From: Galeopsis tetrahit
Taxonomy: Eukaryota > Streptophyta > Magnoliopsida > Lamiales > Lamiaceae
Direction: 5' to 3'
Length of the DNA: 64,000 nt
NCBI GenBank assembly: GCA_963675135.1
Contig: OY776120.1
Span: forward strand, 13,048,001-13,112,000
Shown here in pieces: positions 33,923-46,457 of the stretch (positions are counted from its first letter, which is position 1; every line of letters starts with the position of its first letter). The notes beneath the pieces were generated by a model. The model saw only the letters and a program-made list of their open reading frames with translations, was not told where the DNA came from and made no database searches. Both the position numbers and the translations under genes were made by a program.

Positions 33923-36900
33923 ATGGTAGCAGCTGCGTCTTATTCTATTCAGGCATTGACAAGCATCGCCGCCACCCAACTCCAGCTTAAACCTCATTCA
34001 GATTCATTGACTTCTTCATCACTCTCCGTATCCTCTCAATTGTGCCCTGTATCTATCAAGTAAGCTTTTCTTTTTTCTTCTTTAATTTTGTTTGTTTATG
34101 TTGTTTTTTAATACGCGGGCTGTTTAACTTTTATTTGCAAGTTTAATAGGTTAAAATTTCTCGAATGGGTGTTGCAGTCGTTTTATGAAATAGATGTAAT
34201 TTCTGTAAAATCGCGATGTTATATTAATGGGTTTTCGAGGATTTCAGCAATGTATGTCATTTATAGAATTAATTGGAAAATGTTGCGGCTCAATCAATCT
34301 GGTTGTATCGTTCGTTGTCTTTGTACTATCTCTACAGCTACAAAATATTGATGATCTTTACTTTGTAGTTAATCCAATTTCATCTGTGTTTTCCATAGAT
34401 TATTAGGCACATCAAGACAACTAAATATGCAGAGAGTTAGTGCAGTAGTGAAAGCAGAGATCACACAAGAGCTTGACATCTCTCTCAGCCCTAGAGTGAA
34501 TTCGGTGAAGCCTTCAAAGACGGTGGCTATCACTGATCAAGCAACTGCACTTGCACAGGCTGGTGTGCCTGTTATTCGACTAGCAGCCGGAGAACCTGAT
34601 TTCGACACTCCAGCAGCAATTGCTGAGGTGATATATCACTGCCCAAAAATCTAATTTTATGAACTAATTGTAATTTTTCATTTTTCTGACGAATATTTTG
34701 CTCATTTGACCAATTTAGGCTGGGATCAACGCAATCCGGGAAGGGCATACTCGGTATACTCCTAATGCTGGCACCATGGAACTCCGTGCAGCTGTTTGTC
34801 GCAAGCTACAAGGTATTTATTTCTGTGGCACCTGTTTGATTTCTTATAATATCTTAAGCACAGGATCATAATTTATTTAACAACAGAGGAGAATGGAATA
34901 TCCTACACGCCTGACCAGATTTTGGTGAGTAATGGGGCAAAACAAAGCATTCTTCAGGCAGTTATGGCTGTGTGTTCCCCTGGAGACGAGGTATATATTT
35001 ATCCTTCTGCATGAGGTGATTTTTTAAATATCTGTGAGACTCTGTGACAGATTATTTGGTATGTATTCCTTTTCTACTGGTTATTTTGGAATGGAGATAT
35101 ATTGGCTTCATTTTGATCATGGTAGAATATGAACCTGGATATTGATACGTCTAATTAAATATTTCGTCTATAAAAAATGGACTCAAATTGGATGCATAAA
35201 ACAGCTTATGTATGTGACTTTGGAGCATTATGAAGTACTACCCAAACCAATCAAGAATCAGAAATGGTGCCTACACACAATTTATTTATCAAGAATCAGC
35301 ATCAGCTTATTTGATTTTATGGCATAGAATGTGTAAATGCTCACACAATGCAATTGAAAAACGGACGAGTATGCCCTAGGAGCTTTAGTTTCATTTTTTC
35401 GTAGGCTACAAAGCAACCAATATTGAATTGGACTTTCTTTAGATTGAATGTTGTAGTATATACTTACTGCTATTAATTGACAAGATATTTAGGTGGTTGA
35501 AAATTTGGAGAAAATCACTTATTTTCAAAATTTACTCCTCACAGCTTTTGAAAATAAGTGATATGTTAATAGAATTTGCAAACACACCCCTATGAAGCCC
35601 GCTGATTACAGTCAACAGCAACTTCTCTGTGCTAGAGTAAATCATATTGTGTCTCAGAACCGAGCAGTTTTAGGCTTTTAAATGTGCTACTGATTGTTCT
35701 ACTTTAGTAAAGAAGTAAATCAGCATCGGATGAATACATGCAAAAATTTATCTTTTTTCTTCAAGATGTCTCATATAGGATATGGTCAGGTTATATAGAT
35801 ACAGCTTTCTTTGAAGTATTAAATAGTGGAGTATTAAATAGTCATCTAAAAAACAAGGATCACTTGTGCAGGTGATTATACCAGCTCCATTTTGGGTGAG
35901 TTACCCAGAAATGGCAAGGTTGGCTGACGCTAATCCCGTGATTCTTCCTACACACATATCAGAAAATTTTCTATTAAATCCAAAGCATCTCGAGTCCATA
36001 CTGACTGAGAAATCGAGGCTGTTGATTCTCTGCTCTCCTTCCAACCCCACAGGATCTGTTTACCCTCGTAAATTGCTCGAACAGATTGCTGAGATTGTCG
36101 CAAGGCATCCCAGGCTTCTAGTAAGTTTTTTTTTTTTTTTTTCATTTATACCTATAAATCAGCAATTTGACCTGTATTCAGGATGACTAATTTTGCTTTA
36201 TTTTCCAGCTCTTAACTTTTTAATTTTTCTTTATTCCAGGTGCTGTGTGATGAAATTTATGAACATATCATTTATGCACCAGCGACTCACACAAGCTTTG
36301 CAGCTTTGCCAGGCATGTGGGATAGAACGTTGACCGTAAATGGCTTTTCAAAGGTAAATAAATTCCCATGATTTTTTTAAATGATCCATTACAATTCTCT
36401 GTTTTTCTCACTTCGTGATTTGAGGAACAATGGTTCTCTGACTTAATTACGATGTCATCCAAATAGGCGTTTGCCATGACTGGTTGGAGACTCGGGTATC
36501 TTGCTGGCCCAAAGCACTTTGTTTCCGCCTGTGGGAAGATCCAAAGTCAGGTATGTACTCAACATAATTTACAACTCCTATGTTATTATAAAATTCAATT
36601 TTGGGGTAAGTATTATAAATGGATAAATTCGGGCAATTTTTTGCTACAGTCAACTTCAGGTGCCAGCAGTATATCTCAAAAGGCTGCTGTTGCTGCTTTA
36701 GGATTGGGTTATGCTGGTGGGGAAGCAGTCGCAATTATGGTTAAAGCATTTCGTGAGAGGAGAGATTTTCTGATCGAAAGCTTTAAACAATTGGAGGGTG
36801 TCAAAATTTCGGAGCCCCAGGTAATATCTTAACTTATTACCTATTGCTCAGAGAAGAGAAAACTATGACTCTGTTAACCAGGTTCATGTGAACTTTCTTC

Positions 36901-37597
36901 TTCAAAGTGATATGGAGTACTAGTTTTTAGTGTATGAAGTTTCACGTTTTAGCATACGAAGTATCACTATTTAAAAAATGATTGATTTATGTGTTGTTAT
37001 TCTTCTCAAGATTACTAAACAGTGATACCTTGTATGCTAAAAAAACTTCCGCAAACCAAGTTGTTAGGTTTTTGTCATACATTTTTTGGGACACTTCCCA
37101 CTCAAAAGCTTGATACGCAAACTCGTTGGCATCCACTTGCAGGGGGCTTTCTATCTTTTCCTTGATTTCAGTAATTACTATGGCTCAACGATTGAAGGGT
37201 TTGGTGAAATCGATGGCTCAGAGGCCCTGTGCCGTTACTTGCTTGACAAGGCTCAAGTGAGAAATTCATTCCTGTTTTTTTTCTTGTTGAAAATCTTGAA
37301 ATGATATTCATGGCGAAATACTGTAGTAAAAAGCAAAACAAATATCTTCTTTTTTTCAACTCATCTTAAAGACCGAAAACTCCACATTATTATTCATTGT
37401 AGTATTCAGAGTGTGATTTTTTGCTGCTGATATAAATTAGTATTATTGTTCCATAGGTTGCACTTGTTCCAGGTGATGCTTTTGGAGATGATACGTGCAT
37501 TCGTATCTCTTATGCAGCGTCGTTGACCACACTGCAGGCAGCTGTAGAAAGAATCAGGACAGCGCTCGTTGCCCTCAAGCCCGCCGTTCCTGTCTAG
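33923..37597 (+). CDS. PAT: Bifunctional aspartate / prephenate aminotransferase, plastid
   Basis: PLP-dependent class I transaminase of the plastid arogenate route to Phe and Tyr (prephenate + Glu or Asp to arogenate), also aspartate:2-oxoglutarate active. Ten exons: 33923-34059, 34399-34627, 34719-34812, 34887-34990, 35872-36120, 36240-36353, 36467-36550, 36650-36820, 37143-37256 and 37457-37597; 1437 nt, 478 aa, all phases agree. About 70 N-terminal residues, Ser/Thr-rich, are a likely transit peptide. Seen: GEPDFDTP, GHTRYTPNAGT, SNGAKQ, CSPSNPTGSVY, CDEIYEHIIY, the PLP lysine 309 in VNGFSKAFAMTGWRLGY (the last codon of exon 6) and DDTCIRISYA with the substrate-carboxylate Arg. Start 33923 fits family length. 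No damage seen. Confidence 0.95.
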
Positions 37598-38486
37598 TCT
37601 TGGAAATTTGTCCCAGTCCTAATTTCTGTTGTAATTTTATTTGTGCTTGTATTTGAGAAATAGCATTACTCTGAAAATAAATCTTTCGGTTGACTGAACT
37701 TTGGGTTGTTCAATGTGTTCATCGCCTTGTTGTAAAACAAGTATACAAAAATTTGACATTAAAACGAATCTGCTTTTTGTGCCAAAAAATTATTAAACCT
37801 GCGGAATTACTATATACTCTTAACTGCTTTAGAAAGTATGAGTAGCCAAAAAAATATAATACCAGGTGATAATAGTCGAGACCAACAAAAATACAAATTC
37901 AATTATTTTTATTACTAATTAATATATACGGCACATGAGCTTTTGAGGTCTCAATTCGATTATACTTTACAGAAATTATGATCCAAATATGAGAAAATAA
38001 AAGGAGGAGGATCATAATCATACTATTACTATTATACCAACAAATAAACCTACAAAAGCTGGTTAACAATTACTGTAAATAAAGGTAGCCCAAATAGACA
38101 AGTCAAAGTCATGAGAGGCACCTATATAGAAATGGTATTTCGTGTACAACGTTAGCCAACACACGGGGCTTTAACAAGAGAATCTAATTCCCTATATCCC
38201 ATTTTGTTAATTAGTATATTAGTAATTTTTTTTTTTTTTAGTAATTGTTTATTGTTAATTAGAATTATTTGTGCAAATAAATATTATAGGTGGTCAATAA
38301 ACAATAAAGTTTATATATAATTTTTTGCTAGAAATATATTAAAAAATATAAAAAATCATGGATTGGATAAGGGTTGGTCCGCTAGCTTATATAAGGCTAG
38401 ACTCCCATTATATAGGTTCGATCAGTTTATAGGCTGGACCGACCATGAAAATTGTTTGGCCAAACCAATTTCATACACTACTAATA
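37598..38486. other. Aminotransferase 3' flank and spacer
   Basis: 3' UTR region followed by AT-rich spacer. About 38340-38470 has a GGTTGGTCCGCTAGC / GGCTGGACCGACC pair hinting at an old MITE, without clear ends. Confidence 0.5.
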
Positions 38487-39100
38487 AGCTATGGCATCTA
38501 CGAGTGAGGGTGGGGCGGCTTCCCCTATAACAATAATGTCTCCGAAGCTGCTGTACGAACCGACCGCCTTCACTTTTTGAAAACTAACCCGAGCTCGAAG
38601 AGAAGAACTTAACAACTTCTGGTCGACCTATTCAGGCTTGCTCTTTCTCTGTGCCTGGTAGAGTAAGGGGTGGCCCCAAAGCGGAATTGACCGGTGGTGG
38701 TTGGTCGAAGCCATTCAAGGTGAAAAATGGGGTTGCTCCCTCGGCAAAACTTGGATAAAGTTGAGCCAAAAGATCGCGATTCAAGAAAAATTCATGAGGA
38801 AGCGGGCTATATTGAGGGGGAGTCAAAGCTTTCGGCAAATGTCTTAGCCATCTACTCCTTCTATTTCTGGTTGGCCTACATCTTTGAAATCTTAAAAGAT
38901 GGAAGTCAGTTGAAAGAGCTGCTCGAAAGCTTGACGAACAAGCGAAAAAGCCTATATATTATTATTAGTCAGGCCAACATGGGATTTTGCTGGAACCGGC
39001 TTTTTGGAAGTCTTCGCGGGGCGAACCGTTCGGAAAGATGGATGGGGAAGAGTGTGGCGAGGCCGTTGGGTCGGGTGGCCCGAATTGTCAGTTCTACTTA
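38487..39100. other. Block of atypical composition, possibly mitochondrial-derived
   Basis: About 600 bp with balanced base composition and no TA runs, unlike its flanks. Two broken overlapping frames are present (minus 38838-38632, plus 38727-39101), but neither resembles a nuclear protein I know. The wording (for example CTTTCGGCAAATGTCTTAGC) is like plant mitochondrial intergenic DNA, so a nuclear mitochondrial insertion is the best guess. Not verified. Confidence 0.35.
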
Positions 39101-39202
39101 ATAATTTTACTCAAATATTTTTAAATTACACAAAATGTCACACTGCCCAACATACTTTTTCCATTTCTTCCTCCAATAAAGTAGAAAGGACCAAACTATA
39201 TA

Positions 39203-39303
39203 CTCCCTCAAAAACAGTTTTATCACTTTAATATTAATAAACAACTTTTAAACTAAAATCCGTGCAAATAGTAAATATTGCATTTAGTTCGGGACGGAGG
39301 AAG
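39203..39303. mobile_element. Short Stowaway MITE
   Basis: 101 bp between TA dinucleotides; left CTCCCTCAAAAACAGTTT, right GTTCGGGACGGAGGAAG. It lies about 320 bp before the NEN gene start. Confidence 0.6.
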
Positions 39304-39625
39304 TACGATTTTGGGGAAAGCCAAGATGGAACTTTAGCTATAAAGAAAAGCGGAAAAGTGGAAACCCTTGACAATGTCCTACTACTACTATTCATGATCG
39401 AGTTTCCTTGGAAAAGGGATTTTGTAAACTAAGCCCTCATGAAGAAGCTAAGGACAATTACTTTGTTTGTCCAAAACTCTCAACTAAATCTAACTTTAAT
39501 TACAAGCTAGGCAATCAATCTAGCTAGCTATTCATCATTTATAACTCCCCCACAATTCCCTCCAAACAAACAAATTAAACTTATCAAAACCTACCTACCT
39601 CTGTATATTCTCAAACAAAAGAATA

Positions 39626-41352
39626 ATGATCATGTCAGGTTGTAGTCCAAATGTGGGTGCAGAAATGGTGTTCTTGGATTTAGAAACGACAGTCCCTAAC
39701 AAAGTGGGGCAGAGATTCTGGGTGCTGGAATTCGGGGCGATTATCGTGTGCCCGCGAAAGCTTGTGGAGGTGGAGAGCTACTGCACTTTGATCAGGCCCG
39801 GAGACTTATCAGCTGTGAGTACCAGAACGAGCAGGGCCGAGGGAATAACACGGGATGCGGTGACGAATGCGCCTTCGTTTGAGCAAGTGGCGGATGATAT
39901 ATTCAGGATTCTTGATGGAAGAATATGGGGTGGCCATAATATTCGGAGGTTTGATTGCGTCAGGATCAAGGAAGCCTTTGCTGATATTAATAGGCCTCCT
40001 CCCCTGCCTGCTGGAATCATTGACTCTTTACCACTTTTAACACACAAATTTGGTACAAGGGCCGGAAATATGAAGGTATACATACTACAACCATAAGTTT
40101 GGACGTACTTTTTCGTAAAAAGTTTCGCAATTTTCAATTCCGCTTCATAACTTGCCAATGAATTCTGTTTTAGCCTCATGCGATGTTGTTTCTGATTTTC
40201 GAGTGAAAATTATGGGACAAAATTGGAAAATTCCTAATTTTTTTTGCATCTTTTGTGAAAAAAATTAAAGTTGTTGTAGCTAGGACGAAATTCATGAATT
40301 CCCCTAATGATGATTTCATTTGTATTTCTAGATGGCTACGTTGGCATCTTATTTTGGCCTTGGACAACAAAAGCACAGGTATGATTAATCCTAATGAAAT
40401 TAATTAATTAATTATTTTCATATATATATATATATTCTAATTTGATGAACTTTCATCTTATGTGTCACGTACTTATTTTTAATATTGGTCGTGTGAGAGT
40501 TGGTAATATATATCGTTATAAACTCAAGGAACGTGAAATGAAACATCAATTTGAAATAGCTAGCTAGGGGATTATGAAGTAGAAATTGCTGATATGATAT
40601 TTATATATTTTATGTATAATTAGGAGCTTGGATGACGTTAGACTGAACCTGGAAGTGTTGAAGCATTGTGCAACCGTGTTATTTCTGGTATATATTTATT
40701 TATTTTATTACCACTATCTTAATGAATTATTATATATTAGTATTATAATTAAATGGTCTGATTTGTTGTGATTAGGAATCAAGCCTGCCTTCTACTTCTA
40801 GTACTGCATTAATTGGGCAATGGCATAACAACGTCGGTGTTACAACAAGAAGCAAAAGCTTACTCGTACGGAATGTCTTATTTTGCTTGTCGTTTTTGTA
40901 TAGAATTAATTAAGAAACACATGCAATTGGTATATACTGTAATTAAGGAGTAGTATGTGTATATGAGCTAATTAATTAACACCAAATATATATTAATTGT
41001 GGCAGCAATCAGCTTTGAATGAAAATAAATCGATTTCGAGGGCGGATGATCAGTCGACAACGACGAGGAGCTGCCGCAAATCGCCACCGTCAACTTCGGC
41101 GGCACATCAGAGGCCCGTCCCTTATACTACTAGACAGACTACTAGTCTTGGAAAGGTACGTAGAATTACATTACTATTTATTTTTTAATAAACAAGTAGT
41201 AGTTTCTTCATAGTAATTATAATCATTAATATATAGTATTAATAATGTTACTACTGCTGCAGATGACAGCTAGAGTGAAAGATGTAATATACAATGCGAG
41301 AAGAAGCCGACCGCTGAACAATTTGTTGAAGCATTCGTCGCTCATTCGATGA
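39626..41352 (+). CDS. NEN-type DEDDh exonuclease
   Basis: Member of the plant NEN (NAC45/86-dependent exonuclease-domain) family; known members degrade nuclear DNA during sieve-element enucleation. Six exons: 39626-40075, 40332-40378, 40624-40687, 40776-40865, 41006-41155 and 41263-41352; 891 nt, 296 aa. The exonuclease fold fills residues 13-185: MVFLDLETT (Asp18, Glu20), GGHNIRRFDCVRIKEAF (Asp in the second motif) and KHRSLDDVRLN (His and Asp), i.e. a complete DEDDh set. A Ser/Arg-rich linker and a basic C-terminus follow (MTARVKDVIYNARRSRPLNN). Exon 4 ends before GTACGG, the only donor that keeps phase. Start 39626 has a second Met two codons on. Relatives are NEN1-4; which one is not decided. 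Confidence 0.9.
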
Positions 41353-42282
41353 CCTCGATGATCACTTTATTTATACTAATTAATTAATTAATCAACTCTA
41401 CCTAGCTAGCTAGCTTTTTCTCTTATATATGGAGAAACAAGACTAGCAAGGCTTAAACTTATATCAAGTAATTAGTTTTTCGATCATTCATTAATTCTTT
41501 TGTAATATTCATGTTCCTGCAGTATATATATGCAATTATAAATTAATCTCCTTTCATTCATATTTCTTAATTACTTTTTACTAATTCTTTTCCATTTATT
41601 ATTAATGACTTGAGCACACTTGATTATTGAGATCGATTATTAGACTTCATTTAATAAAGTTGAATTATTAAATCATTTATATATATGCATGCCTTTTTAT
41701 GAAGATCAACAAAAACAAAAGCTCAGCTTCTCGTTTAACTTAATTACTAGAGGGGGTGTAATGTGATGAGCATAAAAAAATTACAAGATCGAGTAATATA
41801 ATACACAAATTAATATGACATATATAATAAGAAATTGAAATTTTTACTTGCACTATATATATATATATATATATACCGTATTTAAAAACTTTCAATACAT
41901 TGCGTTGTCAGTACTCACACAACAATTATCACGTACATATATATATATATATTTCAATTTTTGTCCATCACATATATTGTCCCACAAAAGATAGTCAACC
42001 CTATCAATATATATATATGTGAATGCTAAACAACTTATTGTAAATTTGTAATACATATATATAATCAAAATCCAAAATAGGATCAGAAATACTTGTGTAC
42101 GTTCTTTGAGGTTGGAGAAGATCATCGATCATTTGTGGTGGTAGTGGCCTTTGATTGATCAGTGTTTATTTTGTTCCATTTCTCAACTTCCTTCACAAGT
42201 AAACCTTTCTCTTCTTCATCCCATCTCCTAACTATTATAAACTTACCTTTTTTCAGTGTGTATGGAAAATTAAAGCACATTT

Positions 42283-42335
<53 letters not shown>

Positions 42336-43372
42336 CCACTGCATATGTTAATTACAACGTCGGGTGTTATATATAATGTCATTATGAGAAATAACGCCCA
42401 TAAATTATTGTACTATTACATTTTAATAATTTAATACTTCCTCCATCCACACATAATAAAGTGTGTTTATTATATTTTCCAAAAAAAAAAATTTAAAAAC
42501 ATTTTATATGGACAGTAAAAAAAAACATTTTATGTGAACTGAATGATTAATTGACGATGGTTTTTAAATCTTAATTGAACGTGGCGTATCACGTATGAGT
42601 TTGTTCTTCAATTTATTTTAATTTAATTTTGCTAATGTGCGTAACAACTATCTTCAAGCCATTTGGACCCTAATTTTGGAGTCGAAAATTGCTACAAAAT
42701 TTGAGTGAAGGGTGTTTGGAAGTTAGCGCCTCGTGGGATGTGATTTATAACAATGTTATGTACGCTTATACCCCTGATTGTATATTATTCGTATGTTCAT
42801 TCAATATATATAGTTAATTTACAATAGTGTGAGTACCTAATTCAATTTCATAATTTCTTTTTTATACCGTATATCACACCTTCAATATATTCAAACACAT
42901 TATATTATTAAAATGGTGAAATGGAATTTACATATATTTTTTTATAGAGGGCACTCTTGCGAGACCGTTTCATTAATTTGAGACTAACATAATTTAATTA
43001 TCAACTTATAATAAAAAAGAAAATGGATATAATTATAGGGTGAGTGGTGTATAAACACAACTTAATTTACTTGATCGTCTAACACGTACAACATCATCTT
43101 ACATAAAAAAAAATTGTCATATTCGTAATCATATAAATTACTTGTTAATAATTTTATAATCTTATCACTTTTAAGAAATTCCCATTGCACCTTAATCTCA
43201 ACTCTGAAAGTGAAATATATATAAGAATTAATGCAAAACAACAATAAGAATTAAACACAAGTTCATTTAGCGAAAAGTACAATGCAACATGAAAACCACA
43301 TATATGTATATACACACACATATAGACAAGACATGTAGTCCACGTCCAATATTTTAAAATTATTAATCCGTA
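41353..43372. other. Intergenic DNA with microsatellites
   Basis: AT-rich spacer. Runs of TA at about 41857-41875, 41938-41952 and 42299-42331, the last preceded by (CT)n at 42284-42298, explain the low-complexity frames. A half Stowaway end (CTTCCTCCATCCACACATA) lies at about 42435 without a partner. No gene recognised. Confidence 0.55.
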
Positions 43373-43423
43373 CACTACAAAATATTGCCCAAAAGTCATC
43401 GGCAATTGGCAACGGCAGGCGGG

Positions 43424-43545
43424 CCGATGCGAAATGGCATCGGCATTTAATGGCCGATGCAAAATGGCATCGGCATTTAATGGCCGATGCAAAATGGCAT
43501 CGACATTTAATGGCCGATGCAAAATGGCATCGGCAGTGGGCCCCG
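43424..43545. repeat. CACTA subterminal 30-bp tandem repeats
   Basis: Four near-identical copies of a 30-bp unit (GCCGATGCAAAATGGCATCG plus GCATTTAATG). Each unit contains a hairpin-forming palindrome. The same motif recurs inverted near the right end at 45683-45925. Confidence 0.85.
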
Positions 43546-43613
43546 ATGCCATTTGGTAACGGCCCCCCCGATGCAAAATGGCATCGGCAGTGGGCCCGAT
43601 GCCTTCCCCGTCG

Positions 43614-43679
43614 CCCTAAACCCTAAACCCTAAACCTCTAAAACCCTAAACCCTAAACCTCTTAACCCTAAACCCTAAA
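43614..43679. repeat. Interstitial telomere-like repeats
   Basis: About nine CCCTAAA units, some degenerate (CCTCTAAAA), inside the CACTA element. A TTTTAGGGTTTAAAGTTTAGAG echo on the opposite strand follows about 20 bp later. Confidence 0.85.
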
Positions 43680-44117
43680 ATTGAAAATTATGATTTTTTT
43701 TAGGGTTTAAAGTTTAGAGTTTATGATTTAGTTTAATTAATGTAGTCATTATTTTACAATTAATTATTTTTATAACTTTAATTTTAATTTTTTTGTTATT
43801 AAAAAAATTATATATATAAATGTATGATTTTTTTTTTAATTTAATAATTATATACCGATAATAAACACGTTAATAAATAATTTTAAAAAATCTTAAAATA
43901 ATTAACCTTGATTAATTAAAAAATCAAAATAATTAATCTTGATTAATTAAAAAATCAAAATAATTAGCATTAGTAATCTTGATTATGGTATATTTGTCCT
44001 ATGTTTCCTAATTTTATAGGAATATCCTTTAATTTTTTAAATTTCCATAAAATAGTGTTAATTATGTAAGTAAATATAATGATGTAGATAATGACACATC
44101 ATCATTTGACTCCATAA

Positions 44118-44764
44118 GACCATCTCCAACCGTAGGCAATAAATAGTTTTGCTCCCTCCAACCGTACTCTATTTTGAAGTTTTGAAATAGAGTTTTGAAT
44201 AGTAAACTCTATATATGAAGTTCACTATTCAAAACTCTATATTTTATATCTATTATTTTATTAATATTTACTATTCTGTATTACAATTCTATATTAATAA
44301 TTTGTTAAATATAATTACAATTCTATTGTTATACTAATTTATAATATAATTTTAATTGTGTAACTTTTTTTTTTTGTGTATTATTATTACCAACAAAAAA
44401 AATAACTTAAAATACAATAAAACATACATTATACTCACATGTTTCGTTTTACGTCATTATGTGTTTTGTAATTTTATATTTAAATAAAAGTAATATTTAA
44501 AAACTACAAGTTTATTTACATTTTATGATTTTGATAAAATCAACAATATTTAATTTACTAATTGAATATTTAATTGTATAAATTAATTTAAATATGAAGA
44601 TAAATATATTATTTAATGATTGTAATATATTGAAAATGATTAAAATAATAAATAGAGTAAGATATAGAGTTTCATGGTTGGAGAAGGTTTTTAAAATAGA
44701 GTATGAAAAAGTGTATTTTAGAGTTTAGAGATCTTCATTTGAGAGTTTGTGGTTGGAGATGGCC
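44118..44764. mobile_element. PIF/Harbinger-like MITE nested in CACTA
   Basis: 647 bp with ends GACCATCTCCAACC and GGTTGGAGATGGCC, flanked by TAA on both sides (44115-44117, 44765-44767). Inner arms repeat TATTTTAGAGTTTA/AACTCTATTTTG-type blocks inverted. Non-coding. Confidence 0.75.
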
Positions 44765-44793
44765 TAAGGAGCCAATGATATGGGCTCAATATC

Positions 44794-44830
<37 letters not shown>

Positions 44831-45540
44831 ATGCATATTTGCGTGGATTTTGATAGTTACGTGAGTATGACTTATGAATTTAGCATTACTCCTGATCAGA
44901 GTGAAACGAACATTATATATAATTAATCAAGCTTATTCTCTACAATTAAAAAAAAAAAGTATTCACTAGTACTCCGTATTAGATAAGTGTATTTTAATTG
45001 AAAATGAACTAGAGAATAATTTTATAATAGATGAAAATATTTTTAATTAAATGGATAAGTGAATTCATATTTTCAAATGGATAAGTGAAAATAATTATAT
45101 ATATTTAATGTTGTGAATTGAAAATTAGAATGAATTTAAATGATGTGATTATAATAAATTTAAATGTATAAGTGAAAATAATTATATTCAATGTTGTATG
45201 TAATTATAATGTTGTGAAATAAAAAATTAGAATGAATTTAAATGTTGTAAATTGAGGATTAGAATAAATTTAAATAGTGTGAATTGATACCGTAAATAAA
45301 TTATTTAATTTGAAAAACATAATTTAGTTAATTTGAAAAACATAATTTAGAAATAATTATGATATGCTTTTGATAAATAATTTAATAAGCATCAATTAAA
45401 GTTAGAATGGATTGAATTAATTAAAGAATTAAAAACTCAAATTAAATTGAATATATATTAATTGCATTCACAACATGTCGACTAAAAGCTCCTAGCCTAA
45501 ACGGCACACAGGGGGCGCTCAAAGGCCTTCGAGACCGCGA

Positions 45541-45666
45541 GGTCCCGAGTTCGAACCCCACAAATCGCGAAAATGGCCAGATTTTCGAAAAATGGGGTGG
45601 CCCAGCGGTGGGGGTGGGTGTTGGTGGCCTATCGACCTGGGTTCGAAACCCAGTTTCGGCTTTTTT
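45541..45666 (+). repeat. tRNA-like (SINE-head-like) sequence in CACTA
   Basis: An A-box-like TGGCCCAGCGGTGG (45598-45611) is followed about 27 bp later by a B-box GGTTCGAAACC within a full T-arm (CTGGG-TTCGAAA-CCCAG, 45638-45654), then TTTTTT at 45662. A second B-box-like GAGTTCGAACCCC lies 80 bp upstream. The 5' acceptor part is absent, so it is not a working tRNA gene; a SINE fragment is likely. Confidence 0.5.
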
Positions 45667-46319
45667 AAATTTTAATAAAAAGGCATCGACAGTGGGCCCC
45701 GATGCGAAATGGCATCGGCTGTCCCCGATGCGAAATGGCATCGGCAGTGGGCCCCAATGCCATTTGGTAACGGCGACCTGCCGATGCCATTTCGCATCGG
45801 TTTTCCCCAAATCCGATGCCATTTAAATGGCATCGAGCATATTGGCATCGGCACACTGCCGATGCCTTTGCCGTTGCCTTCATCTTTGGGGACGGCAGAT
45901 CCGATGCCTTCCCCGATGCCATTTCTCCATTATTTTGTAGTGGTAAATCAATTCTCAATTCATTAATTTCTACCTTGCATCTTATAAAAAATCTTCTACA
46001 ATTAATAGTAATATTTAATCTTGCTATGTAATCATGACCTTCCAATTTAATTAGTCAAAATCTCATACTAGCTCCTATTTTATGAGGCCATGTTCATGAA
46101 ACAAATTAATTAATAAATCAGGAATTATTACAATATCTGTGAATAAAACTCGAAATTTCGGACGTTTTATCACCCTAAAATTTTCATCAAATTAACTAGC
46201 TAGATCAATATGAAGACAATTAATTAATAATTCTTCTAGCTAGGGCAATCTCATATTTTATTTATTTCATCAGTTGCATTGATGAAAAAAATACTATGAG
46301 ATTAATTACTACATATTTA

Positions 46320-46441
46320 AGCTTGGAGAGCTTTTAGAAGAGCTCTTCAAGTGGGAACTCTCCAAGCTAAATTGCACTTGGAGAGCCCTTAAACTTGGAC
46401 AGCTCCCACTTGGAGAGCTCTTTTAAAAGCTCTCCATGCTT
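46320..46441. repeat. Fold-back hairpin 3' of the DnaJ gene
   Basis: About 122 bp able to form a long imperfect hairpin: AGCTTGGAGAGCTTTTAGAA and GTGGGAACTC on the left pair with GAGCTCTTTTAAAAGCTCTCC and TCCCAC on the right, with a second inverted pair inside. It ends 17 bp from the DnaJ stop codon, so it lies in that gene's 3' UTR. MITE-like; no sure target duplication. Confidence 0.7.
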
Positions 46442-46457
46442 AATTAATGTGTAGTAG

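Larger units (their letters stand above)
43373..45942. mobile_element. Non-autonomous CACTA transposon
   Basis: Termini CACTACAAAATA and TATTTTGTAGTG with 3-bp duplication GTA (43370-43372, 45943-45945): the full CACTA signature. Subterminal regions carry many copies of the palindrome GCCGATGC-AAATGGCATCGGC, the expected transposase-binding arrays. No transposase. Inside are telomere-like repeats, a PIF/Harbinger-like MITE and tRNA-like sequence. Confidence 0.92.

Noticed and set aside
42288..42331. CT/TA run as a regulatory element
   Set aside because: Simple dinucleotide repeat with no gene start nearby.
43424..43545. CRISPR-like array of 30-bp repeats
   Set aside because: Units are contiguous without unique spacers and sit in a CACTA subterminal region of a plant genome.
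45442..46045. Minus- and plus-strand frames of 60-126 codons
   Set aside because: Caused by the CACTA subterminal GATGCCATTT repeats and tRNA-like sequence.
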